The notes beneath the pieces were generated by a model, which saw only the letters and a list, made by a program, of their open reading frames with translations, was not told the DNA's origin and searched no databases. From Bacteroidota bacterium (GTDB lineage: Bacteria > Bacteroidota > Bacteroidia > Chitinophagales > Chitinophagaceae), in assembly GCA_013287475.1 (NCBI GenBank), contig JABDDT010000003.1, forward strand, positions 1 through 64,000: a stretch of DNA of 64,000 nucleotides. The letters run 5' to 3'. How positions within the stretch are numbered: the first letter of the stretch is position 1; each line of letters begins with the position of its first letter. A program made the position numbers and the translations under genes. This document shows positions 1 through 15,000 of this stretch, in pieces.

Positions 1-3000
1 TAAGTTCCGCCAGACTGTCCGGCCTGTGTTACGGTAGCTGTGCCGGTCGCACAATAAGGACTGCCGGTATATGAAATTGTAGCCGTCGGAAGAGCGTTGA
101 TTGTAATATTTGTTGTGGTTGTATTGCTACATGTTCCATTGGAGAATGTATATGTTATTGTATAAACCCCGGGTGTACTTGTAGCGAGGTCTATGTCTCC
201 CGTTCCAACATTTATTATTACTCCGGCCGGTGCTGAATATGTTCCACCAGCTGTTCCTGTCTGTGTTACAGTTGCGGTTCCAGTTCCGCAATATGGGCTG
301 CCGGCATAAGAAATTGTTGCAGCAGGAAGGGCATTGATTGTAATATTTGTTGTTGTTGTATTACTGCATGCACCATTGACGAATGAATATGTAATGGTAT
401 AAGTCCCTGGTGTGCTTGTAGCAAGGTTTATGTCACCAGTAGCCACATTGATCACGACGCCTGCAGGTGCAGTGTATGTTCCTCCTACGGTGCCAGTCTG
501 TGTTACTGTTGCTGTACCGGTTGCGCAATAAGGTGATCCGGAATAAGCGATGATCGCTGTTGGTAGAGCATTAATTGTAATTGAAGTTGTTGCATTATTA
601 CTGCACGTTCCCGCTGTAAAGGTATAAGTAATTGTGTAAGTACCAGGAGTACTTGTTGCAAGATTAATATCTCCTGTCGCCGCATTAATTACAACTCCTG
701 CAGGTGCTGTGTATGTTCCACCCGCAGTTCCGGTCTGAGTAACTGTTGCCGTTCCTGTAGCACAATATGGTGAACCAGTATATGATATCGTTGCCGTCGG
801 TAAAGCAGTGATCGTAATTGAAGTTGTTGCTGTATTACTACATGATCCAACAGTGAAAGTGTAAGTAATGGGGTAAGTACCGGGTGTACTTGTTGCAAGA
901 TTGATATCACCTGTTAGGGCATTGATTACAACCCCTGCTGGTGCTACATATGTTCCGCCTGCTGTTCCAGTTTGGGTTACGGTTGCAGTTCCGGTTGCGC
1001 AATATGGACTACCAGCATAAGAAATTGTAGCGGTTGGTAATGCTGTAATAGTTAAGCTTGTTGTTGCTGTGTTGCTGCATGCTCCTGCCGTAAAGGAATA
1101 AGTTATTGTATATGTTCCTGACGTACTTGTCAGAAGATTTATATCTCCGGTCGCAGCATTTATAACAACTCCAGCGGATGCAGTGTATGTTCCTCCTGCA
1201 ATGCCTGTTTGAGTTACTGTTGCAATTCCGGTAGCGCAATATGGACTACCAGCATAAGAAATCGTAGCGGTCGGAAGCGCGGAAATAGTGATTGATGTGG
1301 TTGTAATGTTGCTACAAGTCCCATTACTAAATGAATATGTTACAGTGTAAGTACCCGGCGTACTTGTTGCAAGATTGATATCTCCTGTTGCAGCATTAAT
1401 AACTACTCCTGCAGGTGCAGTGTATGTTCCTCCTGCGGTTCCTGTCTGTGCAGCTGTTGCAATTCCGCTTGCACAATAAGGAGACCCTGCATATGATATG
1501 GTCGCTGTTGGTAGAGCATTAATTGTAATTGAAGTAGTCGCTGTATTACTGCATGCTCCTGCTGTAAAGGAATAAGTTATTGTATATGTTCCAGGTGTAC
1601 TTGTTGCAAGATTTATATCTCCTGTTGCTGCATTAATGATAACGCCTGCAGGCGCAGTATATGATCCTCCTGCTGTTCCGGTCTGTGTAACCGTTGCTGT
1701 GCCTGTTTCACAATAAGGTGAACCGGTATATGATATCGTTGCAGTTGGAAGTGCTATAATAGTAATCGAAGTTGTAGCTGTATTACTGCAAGTCCCAGCA
1801 GTAAATGAATAAGTAATAGTGTAAGTCCCGGGTGTACTTGCAGCAAGATCGATATCTCCGGTTGCTGCATTTATAACTACACCTGCAGGAGCGGCATAGT
1901 TCCCGCCTGCTGTGCCTGTCTGAGTTACAGTCGCTGTTCCTGTTGCACAGTAAGGACTACCTGCATATGATATTGTTGCCACAGGAAGGGCATTGATTGT
2001 AACACTTGTCGTAATCGCATTGTTACAAGTTCCATTAGAGAAAGTATAAGTGACCGTATAAGTTCCAGGAGTACTTGTTGTTAAATTAATATCTCCAGTT
2101 ACGGCGTTGATGACCACACCGGCAGGAGCTGTATATGTTCCACCTGCTGTTCCCGTTTGGGTAACGGTTGCAGTGCCTGTTGCGCAATAAGGACTTCCGG
2201 CATAATTAATCGTGGCTGTCGGAAGAGCATTTATGGTTATGTTAGTTGTTACGGAATTACTGCATGTTCCATTGCTGAATGTATATGTAATAACATATGT
2301 ACCCGGTGTGCTTGCTGTCAGGTTAATGTCACCTGTTACTCCATTGATGGATACTCCTGCAGGTGCTGTGTATGTTCCTCCTACGGTGCCAGTTTGTGTT
2401 ACTGTTGCCGTACCGGTTGCGCAATAAGGTGAACCAGAGTAAGCAATAGTAGCTGTTGGTAAAGCAGTGATCGTAATTGAAGTTGTTGCAGTATTACTGC
2501 ACGCTCCTGCTGTAAAGGAATAAGTAATTGTGTAAGTACCGGGCGTACTTGTTGCAAGATTGATATCACCTGTTAAGGCATTGATTACAACCCCGGCTGG
2601 TGCTACAAATGTACCTCCTGCAGTTCCAGTTTGCGTAACCGTTGCAGTGCCAGTTGCACAATAAGGTGAACCAGCATATGATATCGTTGCAGTTGGTAAA
2701 GCAGTAATCGTAATCGAACAAGTTGCAGTATTACTGCATGTTCCTGCCGTAAAGGAATAAGTAATAGTGTGAGTACCTGGTGTACTTGCTGCAAGATCGA
2801 TATCTCCGGTTGCGGCATTAATGATAGCTCCCGCAGGTGCAGAATAAGTTCCACCTGCAGTTCCGGTCTGTGTTACAGTCGCAGTTCCTGTTGCGCAATA
2901 AGGTGAACCTGCATATGCAATGGTTGCTGTTGGAAGTGCAGTAATAGTAATTGAAGTAATCGCTGTATTACTGCATGCCCCAGCAGTAAATGAATAAGTA

Positions 3001-6000
3001 ATTGTATAAGTACCAGGTGTACTTGTTGCAAGATTTATATCCCCTGTGGCAGCATTGATAACTACTCCTGCAGGAGCTGTATAAATTCCACCAGCAGTTC
3101 CGGTCTGCGTAACCGTTGCAGCGCCTGTTGCACAATATGGGCTGCCAGCGTAAGCAATAGTCGCGGTTGGCAACGCGGTTATCGTTATTGAAGTAGTTGC
3201 TGTATTACTACATGCACCAGCCGTGAAACTGTATGAAATAGTGTAAGTACCCACTGTACTTGTTGCAAGATCGATATCTCCGGTTGCGGCATTAATGATA
3301 ACTCCCGCAGGTGCAGAATATGTTCCACCTGCTATTCCGGTTTGAGTAACTGTTGCGGTTCCTGTTGCGCAGTAAGGACTACCTGCATAAGATATAGTTG
3401 CAGTTGGGAGCGCTGTAATAGTAATCGAAGTTGTTGCAGTATTACTGCATGCTCCTGCTGTAAAGGAATAAGTTATTGTATAAGTCCCAGGTGTGCTGGT
3501 AGCAAGATTGATATCACCAGTTACAGCATTTATAATTACACCTACAGGTGCGGTGTAAGTTCCACCTGTCTGTCCTGCCTGAGTTGCAGTTGCTATGCCT
3601 GTTGCACAATATGGGCTGCCAGCGTAAGCAATAGTAGCTGTTGGTAAAGCAGTAATAGTAATCGAAGTTGTTGCTGTATTGCTACAAGCCCCAGCAGTAA
3701 ATGAATAAGTAATCGTATAAGTTCCGGGTGTGCTCGTAGCTAAATTAATAGCACCTGTGGCAATATTGATGACAATTCCTGCAGGAGCGGAATATGTTCC
3801 ACCTGACGTTCCAGTTTGCATTACAGTCGCCGTTCCTGTAGCGCAATAAGGCGATCCTGCATATGAAATAGTAGCGGTTGGAAGTGCAGTGATTGTAATT
3901 GAAGTGGTTGCTGTATTGGTGCATGCTCCGACAGTGAAGCTGTAGGTAATAGTATAAGTACCTGGTGTACTCGTTGAAAGATTAATTGCACCTGTCGCAG
4001 CATTAATAACTACTCCTGCAGGTGCAGTATATGTACCACCTGCAGTACCGGTCTGCGTAACAGTTGCAGTTCCTGTAGCGCAGTATGGACTACCGGCATA
4101 GGATATGGTTGCAACAGGAAGTGCAGTGATCGTTATACTTGTTGTAGCTGTATTACTGCATGCACCAACTGTGAAAGAATATGTTACAGTATATGTTCCT
4201 GGGGTACTTGTCGCAAGATTAATATCTCCGGTAGCTGCATTGATTATCACACCGGCAGGAGCTGTATATGTTCCACCTGCAGTACCGATTTGCGTAACAG
4301 TAGCAGTTCCTGTAGCACAGTATGAGCTGCCAGCGTAAGCAATAATAGCTGTCGGTAAAGCAGTAATTGTTATACTTGTTGTAGCCGTATTGCTGCATGC
4401 ACCTACCGTGAAGCTGTAAGTAATAGTGTATGTTCCAGGAGTACTGGTTGCAAGATCAATATCTCCCGTAACTGCATTGATAACAACGCCTGCTGGTGCG
4501 GAGTACGTTCCTCCCGCAGTACCGGTCTGTGTTACAGTAGCGGTACCCGTTGCGCAGTATGGTGAGCCTGCGTATGCAATTGTCGCGGTTGGAAGTGCAT
4601 TAATTGTGATTGAAGTAGTCGTTGTGTTACTACATGTTCCGTTTGAGAATGTATAGGTAACAGTATATGTGCCAGGAGTACTCGTAGCTAAATTTATATC
4701 TCCTGTTGCTGCATCGATTACAACTCCTGCTGGTGCAGTATATGTTCCACCTGCAGTACCGGTCTGGGTAACAGTAGCTGTGCCTGTAGCACAGTATGGT
4801 GATCCAGCATATGCAATTGTTGCGACAGGAAGTGTATTGATCGTGATGGATGTGGTTGTAGCATTACTACATGTTCCGTTTGAGAATGTATAGGTAACAG
4901 TATATGTTCCAGGAGTACTTGTAGCTAAATTTATATCTCCCGAAGCTGCATTGATTATCACACCGGCAGGAGCTGTATAGGTTCCACCAGCTGTTCCTGT
5001 TTGCGTAACAGTAGCGGTGCCCGTTGCGCAGTATGGACTGCCTGCATATGATATGGTTGCAACAGGAGGCCCATTGATAGTAATCGAACCTGTCGTTGTA
5101 TTGTTACATGTTCCGTTTGAGAATGTATATGTAATTATATAAGTGCCGGTTGTGCTTGTCGATAAATTAATATCTCCTGTTGCTGCATTTATAATCACGC
5201 CGGCAGGAGCTGTGTAAGTACCACCAACTGTTCCGGTTTGGGTTACAGTAGCGGTACCTGTTGCGCAGTATGGTGATCCGGTGTATGATATGGTTGCAAC
5301 AGGAAGTGCATTAACTATTACAACCACAGGTTGGATATCGGAACATCCTGATACAGTCGTCCCTTTAATATAATAAGTTCCGCTTGCAGCAATCGCGCTC
5401 GGTGTACCCAGTACAATAGTGCCAGCTGCATCCATGAAATATGTAAAAGTTAATCCCGCTGTGGATCCCGCCGTCACTGCAGCAGCCGTGATGTCCACTG
5501 TGCCAGGAGCACAAACCGCAGCGGGATTCGTAATCACTACCACTGGATTCACATTGATTGTTATCGAAGTTGTAGTCGAGTTGATACAAACTCCATTTCC
5601 GAAAGTATAAGTAACCACATACGATCCTGTAGAACTTGCAGCCAAATTAATTGTACCTGTTGCTGCATTCAAGCTCAGACCCGCTGATGATGTATATGAG
5701 CCCCCATTCTGTCCTGTTTGAGTTACAAGAGCTGTTCCCGTATTACAATAAGGGTTGCCGGTATACGAAATCGTTGCAGGAGGCAGTGCGTTAATAGTTA
5801 CCGATGCTGTAACACTATTACTGCAAATACCACTAGAAAAACTGTATGTTACGGTATAAGTACCTGCAATACTGGTTCCCAGATCTATATCACCGGTTAA
5901 AGAATTTAAACTTAACCCTGCTGTAGAGGTATAAGTGCCACCACCTTGTCCAGTCTGAGTAACATTGACAATTCCACTTACACCACAATATGGACTACCT

Positions 6001-9000
6001 GAGTAGTTGATTGTTGCGGTCGGCAAAGCATTGATCGTGATTGCAGTATTCGTTGTGTTACCACATGTACCGTTTGAGAATGTATAGGTAACAGTATATG
6101 TTCCAGGGGTACTTGTAGCTAAATTTATATCTCCGGTCGCAGCATTGATTATTAAACCAGCAGGAGCTGTATATGTTCCACCAGCAGTACCGGTCTGCGT
6201 AACTGTGGCAGTTCCTGTCGCGCAGTATGGTGAGCCGGCGTATACGATTGTAGCTGTTGGAAGAGCATTAATTGTGATGGATGTAGTTGTAGTATTGCTA
6301 CATGTTCCGTTTGAGAATGTATAGGTAACAGTATATGTTCCAGGAGTACTTGTCGCTAAATTGATATCTCCTGTCGCCGCATTTATTATCACACCGGCAG
6401 GAGCTGTGTATGTTCCTCCCGCAGTACCGGTTTGCGTGATAGTAGCAGTGCCTGTTGCGCAGTATGGACTGCCGGCATAAGATATAGTCGCTGTTGGTAA
6501 GGCTGTAATGGTTATACTTGTTGTCGCAGTATTGCTGCATGCACCAACCGTGAAAGAATATGTTACGGTGTATGTTCCAAGTGTGCTCGTTGCAAGATTA
6601 ATATCACCTGTTGCAGCATTGATGACTACACCTGCAGGTGCTGAGTATGTTCCGCCTGCAGTGCCGGTTCGCGTAACAGTAGCAGTTCCTGTAGCACAGT
6701 ATGGTGATCCGGTATAGGCAATCGTCGCTGTTGGCAGTGCAGTGATTGTGATGGATGTTGTTGTAGTATTGCTACATGTTCCGTTTGAGAATGTATAAGT
6801 AATAGTGTATGTTCCAGGTGTGCTCGTTGCAAGATTAATATCACCTGTTGCAGCATTGATGACTACACCTGCTGGTGCTGAGTAGGTTCCGCCTGCAGTG
6901 CCGGTCTGTGTTACAGTTGCAGTACCTGTTGCGCAATAAGGACTGCCGGCATATGATATGGTTGCAACAGGAAGTGCATTAATTGTAATGCTTGTTGTAG
7001 TCGTGTTGCTACAAGTTCCATTGCTGAACAAATAAGTTATTGTGTAAGTACCAGATGCACTTGTTACTAAATTAATATCCCCTGTCGCAGCATTGATGAC
7101 TACACCTGCAGGTGCAGTGTAAGTTCCTCCGGCTGTTCCAGTCTGTGTTACATTCGTAGTTCCTGTAGCACAGTATGGACTACCTGCGTACGATATTGTT
7201 GCAACTGGAAGTGCGGTGATGGTGATGGAAGTAGTTGCTGTATTACTGCATGCACCAACCGTGAATGAATATGTAATGTTATAGATACCTGGAGTGCTCG
7301 TTGCAAGATTGATTGCACCTGTCGCTGCATTGATAACAACACCTGCCGGTGCCGAGTATGTTCCTCCTGCTGTTCCTGTTTGCATAACAGTAGCAGTACC
7401 CGTTGCGCAGTATGGTGATCCGGCGTATGCAATCATAGCCGTTGGTAAAGCAGTAATGGTTATAGAAGTAATCGTTGTGTTACTACATGTTCCGTTTGAG
7501 AATGTATAAGTAATAGTATATGTTCCAGGTGTGCTTGTTGCAAGATTAATATCTCCCGTAGCTGCATTGATTATTACACCAGCAGGAGCTGTATATGTTC
7601 CACCCGCGGTACCGGTCTGTGTTACAGTAGCAGTACCTGTCGCGCAGTATGGTGTTCCAGCATATGCGATCGTGGCTGTTGGCAATGCTGTAATAGTTAT
7701 ACTTGTTGTAGCTGTATTACTGCATGCACCTACCGTGTAAGAATATGTTACGGTGTAAGTTCCTGGTGTGCTGGTTGCAAGGTTGATTGCACCAGTCGCC
7801 ACATTTATAATTACTCCTGCTGGTGCAGTATAAGTACCACCTGCAGTTCCTGTTTGAGTAATCGTAGCGGCTCCCGTTGCACAGTATGGTGATCCAGTAT
7901 AGGAAATTGTTGCAACAGGTAGAGCAGTGATTGTAATAGTAGTAGTCGCAACATTACTACAAGCCCCAACAGTGAAGCTGTAAGTAATAGTGTAAGTTCC
8001 AGGTGTGCTCGTTGCAAGATTTATTGCACCGGTCGCTGCATTTATAACTACACCTGCGGGCGCACTGTAAGTACCACCTGCAGTTCCTGTTTGTGTAACC
8101 GTAGCGGCTCCCGTTGCACAGTATGGTGATCCAGTATAGGAAATTGTTGCAACAGGTAGAGCAGTGATCGTAATAGTAGTAGTCGCAACATTACTACAAG
8201 CCCCAACAGTAAAGCTGTAAGTAATAGTGTAAGTTCCAGGTGTGCTCGTTGCAAGATTTATTGCACCGGTCGCTGCATTTATAACAACTCCCGCTGGGGC
8301 AGAGTATGCTCCTCCCGCCGTGCCCGTTTGAGTAACCGTCGCAGTTCCTGTTGCACAATATGGACTACCAGCATAAGAAATCGTAGCGGTTGGAAGCGCA
8401 GTGATTGTAATTGAAGTTGTTGCTGTATTACTGCAAGCACCAACCGTGAAGCTATAAGTAATAGTATAAGTTCCAGGGGTACTCGTTGCTAAATTGATAG
8501 CTCCAGTAGCAGCTGTAATGGAAACACCCGCAGGGGCTGTATATGTTCCCCCTGCTGTTCCTGTCTGCGTAACCGTTGCTGTTCCGGTTGCGCAATATGG
8601 TGTACCACTATAAACAATAGTAGCTGTTGGTAACGCAGTGATTGTAATTGAAGTTGTCGCTGTATTACTACATGCACCGGCAGTAAAAGAATAAGTAATA
8701 GTATAAGTACCTGGAACGCTTGTCGCCAAATTAATTGCGCCTGTCGCTGCGTTGATCACAACTCCTGCAGGGGCAGTATAAGTTCCACCTGCCATTCCTG
8801 TTTGAGTTACTGTTGCGGTTCCGGTTGCGCAATATGGTGAGCCACCGTAAGCTATTGTTGCTGTTGGAAGCGCTGTAATAGTAATCGAAGTAGTCGCTGT
8901 ATTACTACAAGCTCCAACAGTGAATGAATATGTTATCGTATAAGTACCAGGCGTACTTGTCGCCAGGTTTATGGCACCAGTTGCTAAATTAATGATAACT

Positions 9001-12000
9001 CCGGCAGGTGCTGTATATGTTCCGCCAGCTGTGCCTGTCTGAGTTACTGTTGCGGTTCCTGTTGCACAATATGGTGAACCAGCATATGATATTGTTGCAG
9101 TTGGTAACGCAGTAATTGTAATCGAAGTTGTCGCTGTATTACTACAAGCTCCTGCTGTAAAAGAATAAGTGACCGTATATGTACCAGGTGTGCTCGTTGC
9201 TAAATTTATATCCCCAGTAACTGCATTAATGATTACACCAGCAGGAGCTGTATAAGTACCTCCTGTTGTTCCTGTTTGGGTAACAGTAGCAGTTCCTGTT
9301 GCACAATATGGGCTACCTGCATAAGAAATTGTTGCAATTGGAAGTGCTGTAATAGTAATAGATGTAGTCGCTGTATTACTACAAGCTCCGACAGTGAAGG
9401 TGTAGGTAATAGTGTAAATACCGGGAGTGCTCGTAGCAAGATTGATAGCTCCTGTTGCCGCATTAATTACAACTCCTGCAGGTGCAGTATATGTACCGCC
9501 TCCTGTTCCCGTCTGCGTAACTGTAGCTGTGCCTATTGCACAATAAGGTGATCCTGCATATGATATTGTCGCTGTTGGAAGTGCTGTGATCGTAATTGAA
9601 GTCGTTACCGTATTACTGCATGCTCCTGCTGTAAAAGAATAAGTTATTGTATAAGTACCGGGAGTGCTTGTTGCAAGATTTATATCCCCTGTAGCTGCAT
9701 TAATAACTACTCCGGCTGGGGCTGTGTATGTTCCACCCGCAGTTCCGGTCTGCGTAACTGCTGCCGTTCCCGTTGCACAATAAGGTGTACCACTAAAAGC
9801 AATTGTTGCCGTCGGTAAAGCTGTTATAGTAATACTGGTCGTTGCGGTGTTACTACATGCACCAGCAGTAAATGAATAAGTAATTGTATAAGTACCCGGT
9901 GTGCTTGTTGCAAGATTTATTGCGCCAGTCGCGGCATTGATGATAACCCCGGCAGGTGCGGTATAGCTTCCACCAGCTGTTCCTGTCTGAGTAACCGTTG
10001 CAGTGCCTGTTGCACAGTAAGGGCTGCCTGCATAAGAAATCGTAGCGGTCGGAAGTGCAGTAATTGTGATGGATGTGGTTGTAGTGTTGCTACAAGTGCC
10101 ATTACTGAATGAATATGTTACAGTATAAGTACCTGGCGTACTTATTGAAAGATTGATTGCTCCGGTTGCGGCATTGATAACTATACCTACAGGTGCTGTA
10201 TACGTTCCGCCTGCTGTACCAGTTTGAGTTACAGTTGCAGTTCCTGTTGCACAATAAGGTGAACCAGAGTAGGTGATGGTGGCAGTTGGTAACGCTGTAA
10301 TAGTTATCGAAGTTGTTGCAATATTGCTACAAGCACCGACAGTGAAACTGTAAGTAATTGTATAAGTACCAGGCGAACTTGTAGCTAAATTAATAGCACC
10401 AGTTGCGGCATTGATAACTATACCTACAGGTGCTGTATACGTTCCGCCTGCTGTTCCGGTTTGAGTTACAGTTGCGGTCCCTGTAGCGCAATATGGAGTA
10501 CCAGCATATGATATTGTTGCAGTTGGAAGCGCAGTAATTGTGATAGAAGTAGTTGCAGTATTACTGCATGCTCCTGCTGTAAAGGAATAAGTTATTGTAT
10601 AAGTTCCAGGTGTGCTGGTAGCAAGATTTATTGCACCTGTTGCAGCAGTAATGGAAACACCAGCAGGCGCTGTATATGTTCCACCTGCAGTTCCGGTCTG
10701 GGTTACAATTGCATTGCCGGTTGCACAATAAGGTGATCCCGCATATGATATCGCAGCTGTTGGTAAAGCAGTTATTGTTATGCTTGTTGTTGCTGTGTTA
10801 CTACAAGCACCAGCAGTAAATGAATAAGTAATTGTATAAGTTCCAGGTGTACTTGTCGCTAGATTTATTGCCCCTGTTGCAGCATTGATTACAACTCCGG
10901 CAGGAGCAGTATATGTACCACCTGCTGTTCCTGTCTGTGTTACAGTTGCGGTACCAGTCGCACAATATGGCGAACCCGAGTAGGCAATCGTTGCTGTAGG
11001 TAAAGCTGTTATCGTGATACTTGTTGTTGCAGTATTACTGCATGCTCCGGATGTGAATGAATAAGTTATTGTATATGTTCCAGGTGCACTGGTTGCGAGA
11101 TTGATTGCTCCAGTCGCGGCATTGATTACTGCTCCAGCGGGAGCTGTATAAGTTCCACCTGCAGTTCCGGTCTGGGTTACACTTGCAGTTCCTGTTGCAC
11201 AATAAGGTGATCCTGCATATGATATCGTTGCTGTTGGTAAGGCAGTAATCGTAACCGAAGTAGTTGCTGTATTACTACATGAACCAGAAGTAAATGAATA
11301 TGTAATTGTGTAAGTACCCGGAGTGCTCGTTGCAAGATTTATTGCACCTGTCACTGCATTAATTATTACGCCTGCAGGTGCGGTATATGTACCACCTGCT
11401 ATTCCGGTTTGAGTAACTGTAGCAGTTCCTGTTGCACAATAAGGCGAACCTGCATATGATATCGTTGCAACGGGAAGGGCATTGATTGTGATGGATGTGG
11501 TTGTAGTGTTGCTACAAGTGCCATTACTGAATGAATATGTTACAGTATAAGAACCTGGCGTACTGGTTGCAAGATTGATTGCTCCGGTTGCAGCATTGAT
11601 TATAACCCCTACGGGTGCAGTGTATGTTCCACCTGCTGTTCCGGTCTGGGTCACGGTTGCAGTACCGGTGGCACAATATGGTGACCCACTATATGATATT
11701 ATTGCAGTTGGAAGCGCCGTAATTGTGATAGAAGTAGTTGCCGTGTTACTGCATGCTCCTGCTGTAAAGGAATAAGTTATTGAATACGTACCGGGTGTAC
11801 TTGTCGCTAGATTTATTGCCCCTGTCGCAGCATTGATAACAACTCCTGCAGGCGCAGCATATATTCCTCCTGCTATTCCAGTCTGAGTAACAGTTGCTGT
11901 TCCTGTTGCGCAGTATGGAGATCCACTATATGCGATCGTTGCAGTTGGTAACGCAGTTATTGTAATAGAAGTAGTCGCTGTATTACTACAAGCTCCAACA

Positions 12001-15000
12001 GTGAATGAATATGTAATTGTATAAGTACCTGGAGTACTGGTTGCAAGATTGATAGCACCCGTTGCAGCATTTATGACTACTCCTGCAGGTGCAGTGTAGT
12101 TTCCACCTGCTGTTCCGGTCTGGGTTACTGTTGCAGTGCCTATTGCACAATATGGTGACCCACTATATGATATTGTTGCAGTTGGAAGCGCCGTAATTGT
12201 GATAGAAGTAGTTGCAGTATTACTGCATGCTCCTGCTGTAAAGGAATATGTTATCGTATAAGTACCAGGAGTACTTGTCGCAAGATTTATTGCTCCTGTT
12301 GCAGCATTGATAATTACACCTGCAGGCGCCGAGTACGTTCCACCCGCTGTCCCGGTCTGAGTAACCGTAGCGGTTCCGGTTGCGCAATATGGACTACCTG
12401 CATATGATATCGTAGCTGTTGGTAAAGCAGTAATTGTTGTACTAGTTGTTGCAGTATTATTACACGCACCGGCAGTGAATGAATAAGTAATTGTATACGT
12501 ACCAGGTGTACTGGTATCAAGATTGATTGCTCCTGTCGCAGCGTTGATAATTACACCCGCAGGTGCAGAATATGTACCTCCTGCTGTTCCGGTCTGAGTT
12601 ACAGTAGCAGTACCAGTGGCACAATACGGCGAACCAGTATATGAGATGGTTGCTGTTGGAAGTGCGGTAATAATTATCGAAGTTGTTGCAGTATTGCTAC
12701 AAGCACCGGCGGTGAAGCTATAAGTAATGGTATAAGTTCCTGGGGTACTTGTCACCAAATTAATCGCACCCGTTGCTGCATTGATTATTACTCCCGCAGG
12801 TGCGGTATACGTTCCTCCTGCAGTTCCTGTCTGTGTTACTGTTGCAGTTCCGGTTGCGCAATATGGCGTACCACTATAAGCAATTGTAGCTGTCGGTAAA
12901 GCAGTTATTGTGATCGAAGTAGTTGCCGTATTGCTACAAGCCCCTGCAGTGAATGAATAAGTAATTGTATAAGTTCCAGGTGTACTGGTAGCAAGATTAA
13001 TTGCACCAGTCGCCGCAGTTATAGATACTCCTGCAGGGGCAGTATATGTTCCTCCTGCAGTTCCGGTCTGAGTAACAGTTGCTATTCCTGTTGCGCAGTA
13101 TGGAGATCCAGCATAGGAAATAGTAGCAGTAGGCAGAGCAGTAATTGTGATACTTGTTGTCGCTGTATTACTACATGCTCCACTAGTGAAACTGTAAGTA
13201 ATCGTATAAGTTCCAGGCGTACTCGTTGCGAGATTGATAGCTCCCGTTGCAGCATTGATCACTACTCCTGCGGGAGCAGAATAAGTACCTCCTGCAGTTC
13301 CCGTTTGTGTTGCAGTGGCAGCGCCGGTTGCACAATATGGGCTTCCTGCATATGAAATAGTTGCGGTTGGCAATGCTGCTATTGTAATTGAAGTAGTCGC
13401 TGTGTTACTACAAGCACCAACAGTAAATGAATAAGTAATAGTGTAAGTACCAGGAGTGCTCGTAACAAGATTAATTGTGCCAGTTGCAGCATTTATGACT
13501 ACTCCTGCAGGTGCAGTGTAGTTTCCACCTGCAGTGCCGGTCTGAGTAACAGTTGCTGTGCCTGTTGCACAATATGGCGAACCAGCATATGAGATGGTTG
13601 CTGTTGGAAGTGCAGTAATCGTTAACGAAGTTGTTGCAGTGTTACTACAAGTTCCATTACTGAAAGAATAAGTAATTGTATAAGTTCCAGGAGTACTTGA
13701 AGCCAAATTAATTACTCCAGTTGCAGCCGTAATGGATACACCAGCCGGTGCAGTATATGTTCCTCCGGCTGTACCTGTTTGAGTAACTGTTGCAACACCT
13801 GTTGCACAATAAGGTGAACCAGTATATGAAATAATTGCAGTTGGTAGAGCAGTTATGCTAATAGAAGTTGTCGCAGTATTGTTACATGCCCCAACAGTGA
13901 AGCTGTATGTAATCGTGTATGTTCCAGGTGTGCTCGTTGCAAGATTGATAGCACCGGTAGCTGCATTGATCACAACGCCTGCTGGTGCGGAGTATGTTCC
14001 TCCGGCAGTTCCGGTCTGGGTAACAGTAGCAGTGCCCGTTGCGCAGTATGGTGTTCCGGCGTATGCAATCATAGCAGTCGGAAGCGCTGTGATAGTAATG
14101 GAAGTTGTTGCCGTATTACTACAAGCACCGACAGTGAATGAATAAGTAATAGTATAAGTGCCGGGAGTACTTGTTGCCAGATTAATTGAACCTGTTGCAG
14201 AATTAATAACAACTCCTGCAGGGGCAGTATATGTTCCTCCTGCAGTTCCTGTTTGTGTTACAGTTGCAGTGCCTGTTGCGCAATATGGACTACCTGCATA
14301 TGATATCGTTGCTGTTGGTAAAGCAGTAATTGTTATACTTGTTGTTGCCGTATTACTACATGCCCCAACAGTAAAGGAATAAGTTATTGTATACGTACCG
14401 GGTGTGCTTGTCGCTAAATTAATTGCACCTGTCGCAGCATTGATGACAACTCCTGCGGGTGCAGTATAAGTTCCACCTGCAGTTCCGGTTTGAGTAACTG
14501 TTGCAGTTCCTGTAGCACAATAAGGAGTGCCACTATAAGCAATAGTAGCTGTCGGTAACGCAGTTATTGTGATCGAAGTAGTTGCCGTATTGCTACAAGC
14601 CCCTGCAGTGAATGAATAAGTAATTGTATACGTACCCGGTGAACTGGTAGCAAGATTAATCCCACCGGTAGCAGCATTGATTACAACTCCTGCTGGTGCA
14701 GTATACGTTCCACCTGCTGTTCCGGTTTGAGTTACAGTTGCAGTTCCGGTTGCGCAATAAGGACTACCTGTATAAGATATTGTCGCAGTCGGAAGTGCGG
14801 TAATGGTAATCGAAGTAGTTGCTGCATTACTACATGCGCCACTGGTAAAAGAATAAGTTACTATATAAGTTCCAGGAGTACTCGTTGCAAGATTAATCGC
14901 TCCAGTCGCAGCATTGATAACAACTCCAGCAGGGGCAGTGTATGTTCCTCCTGCAGTTCCTGTTTGTGTTACAGTTGCAGTGCCTGTTGCACAATACGGG

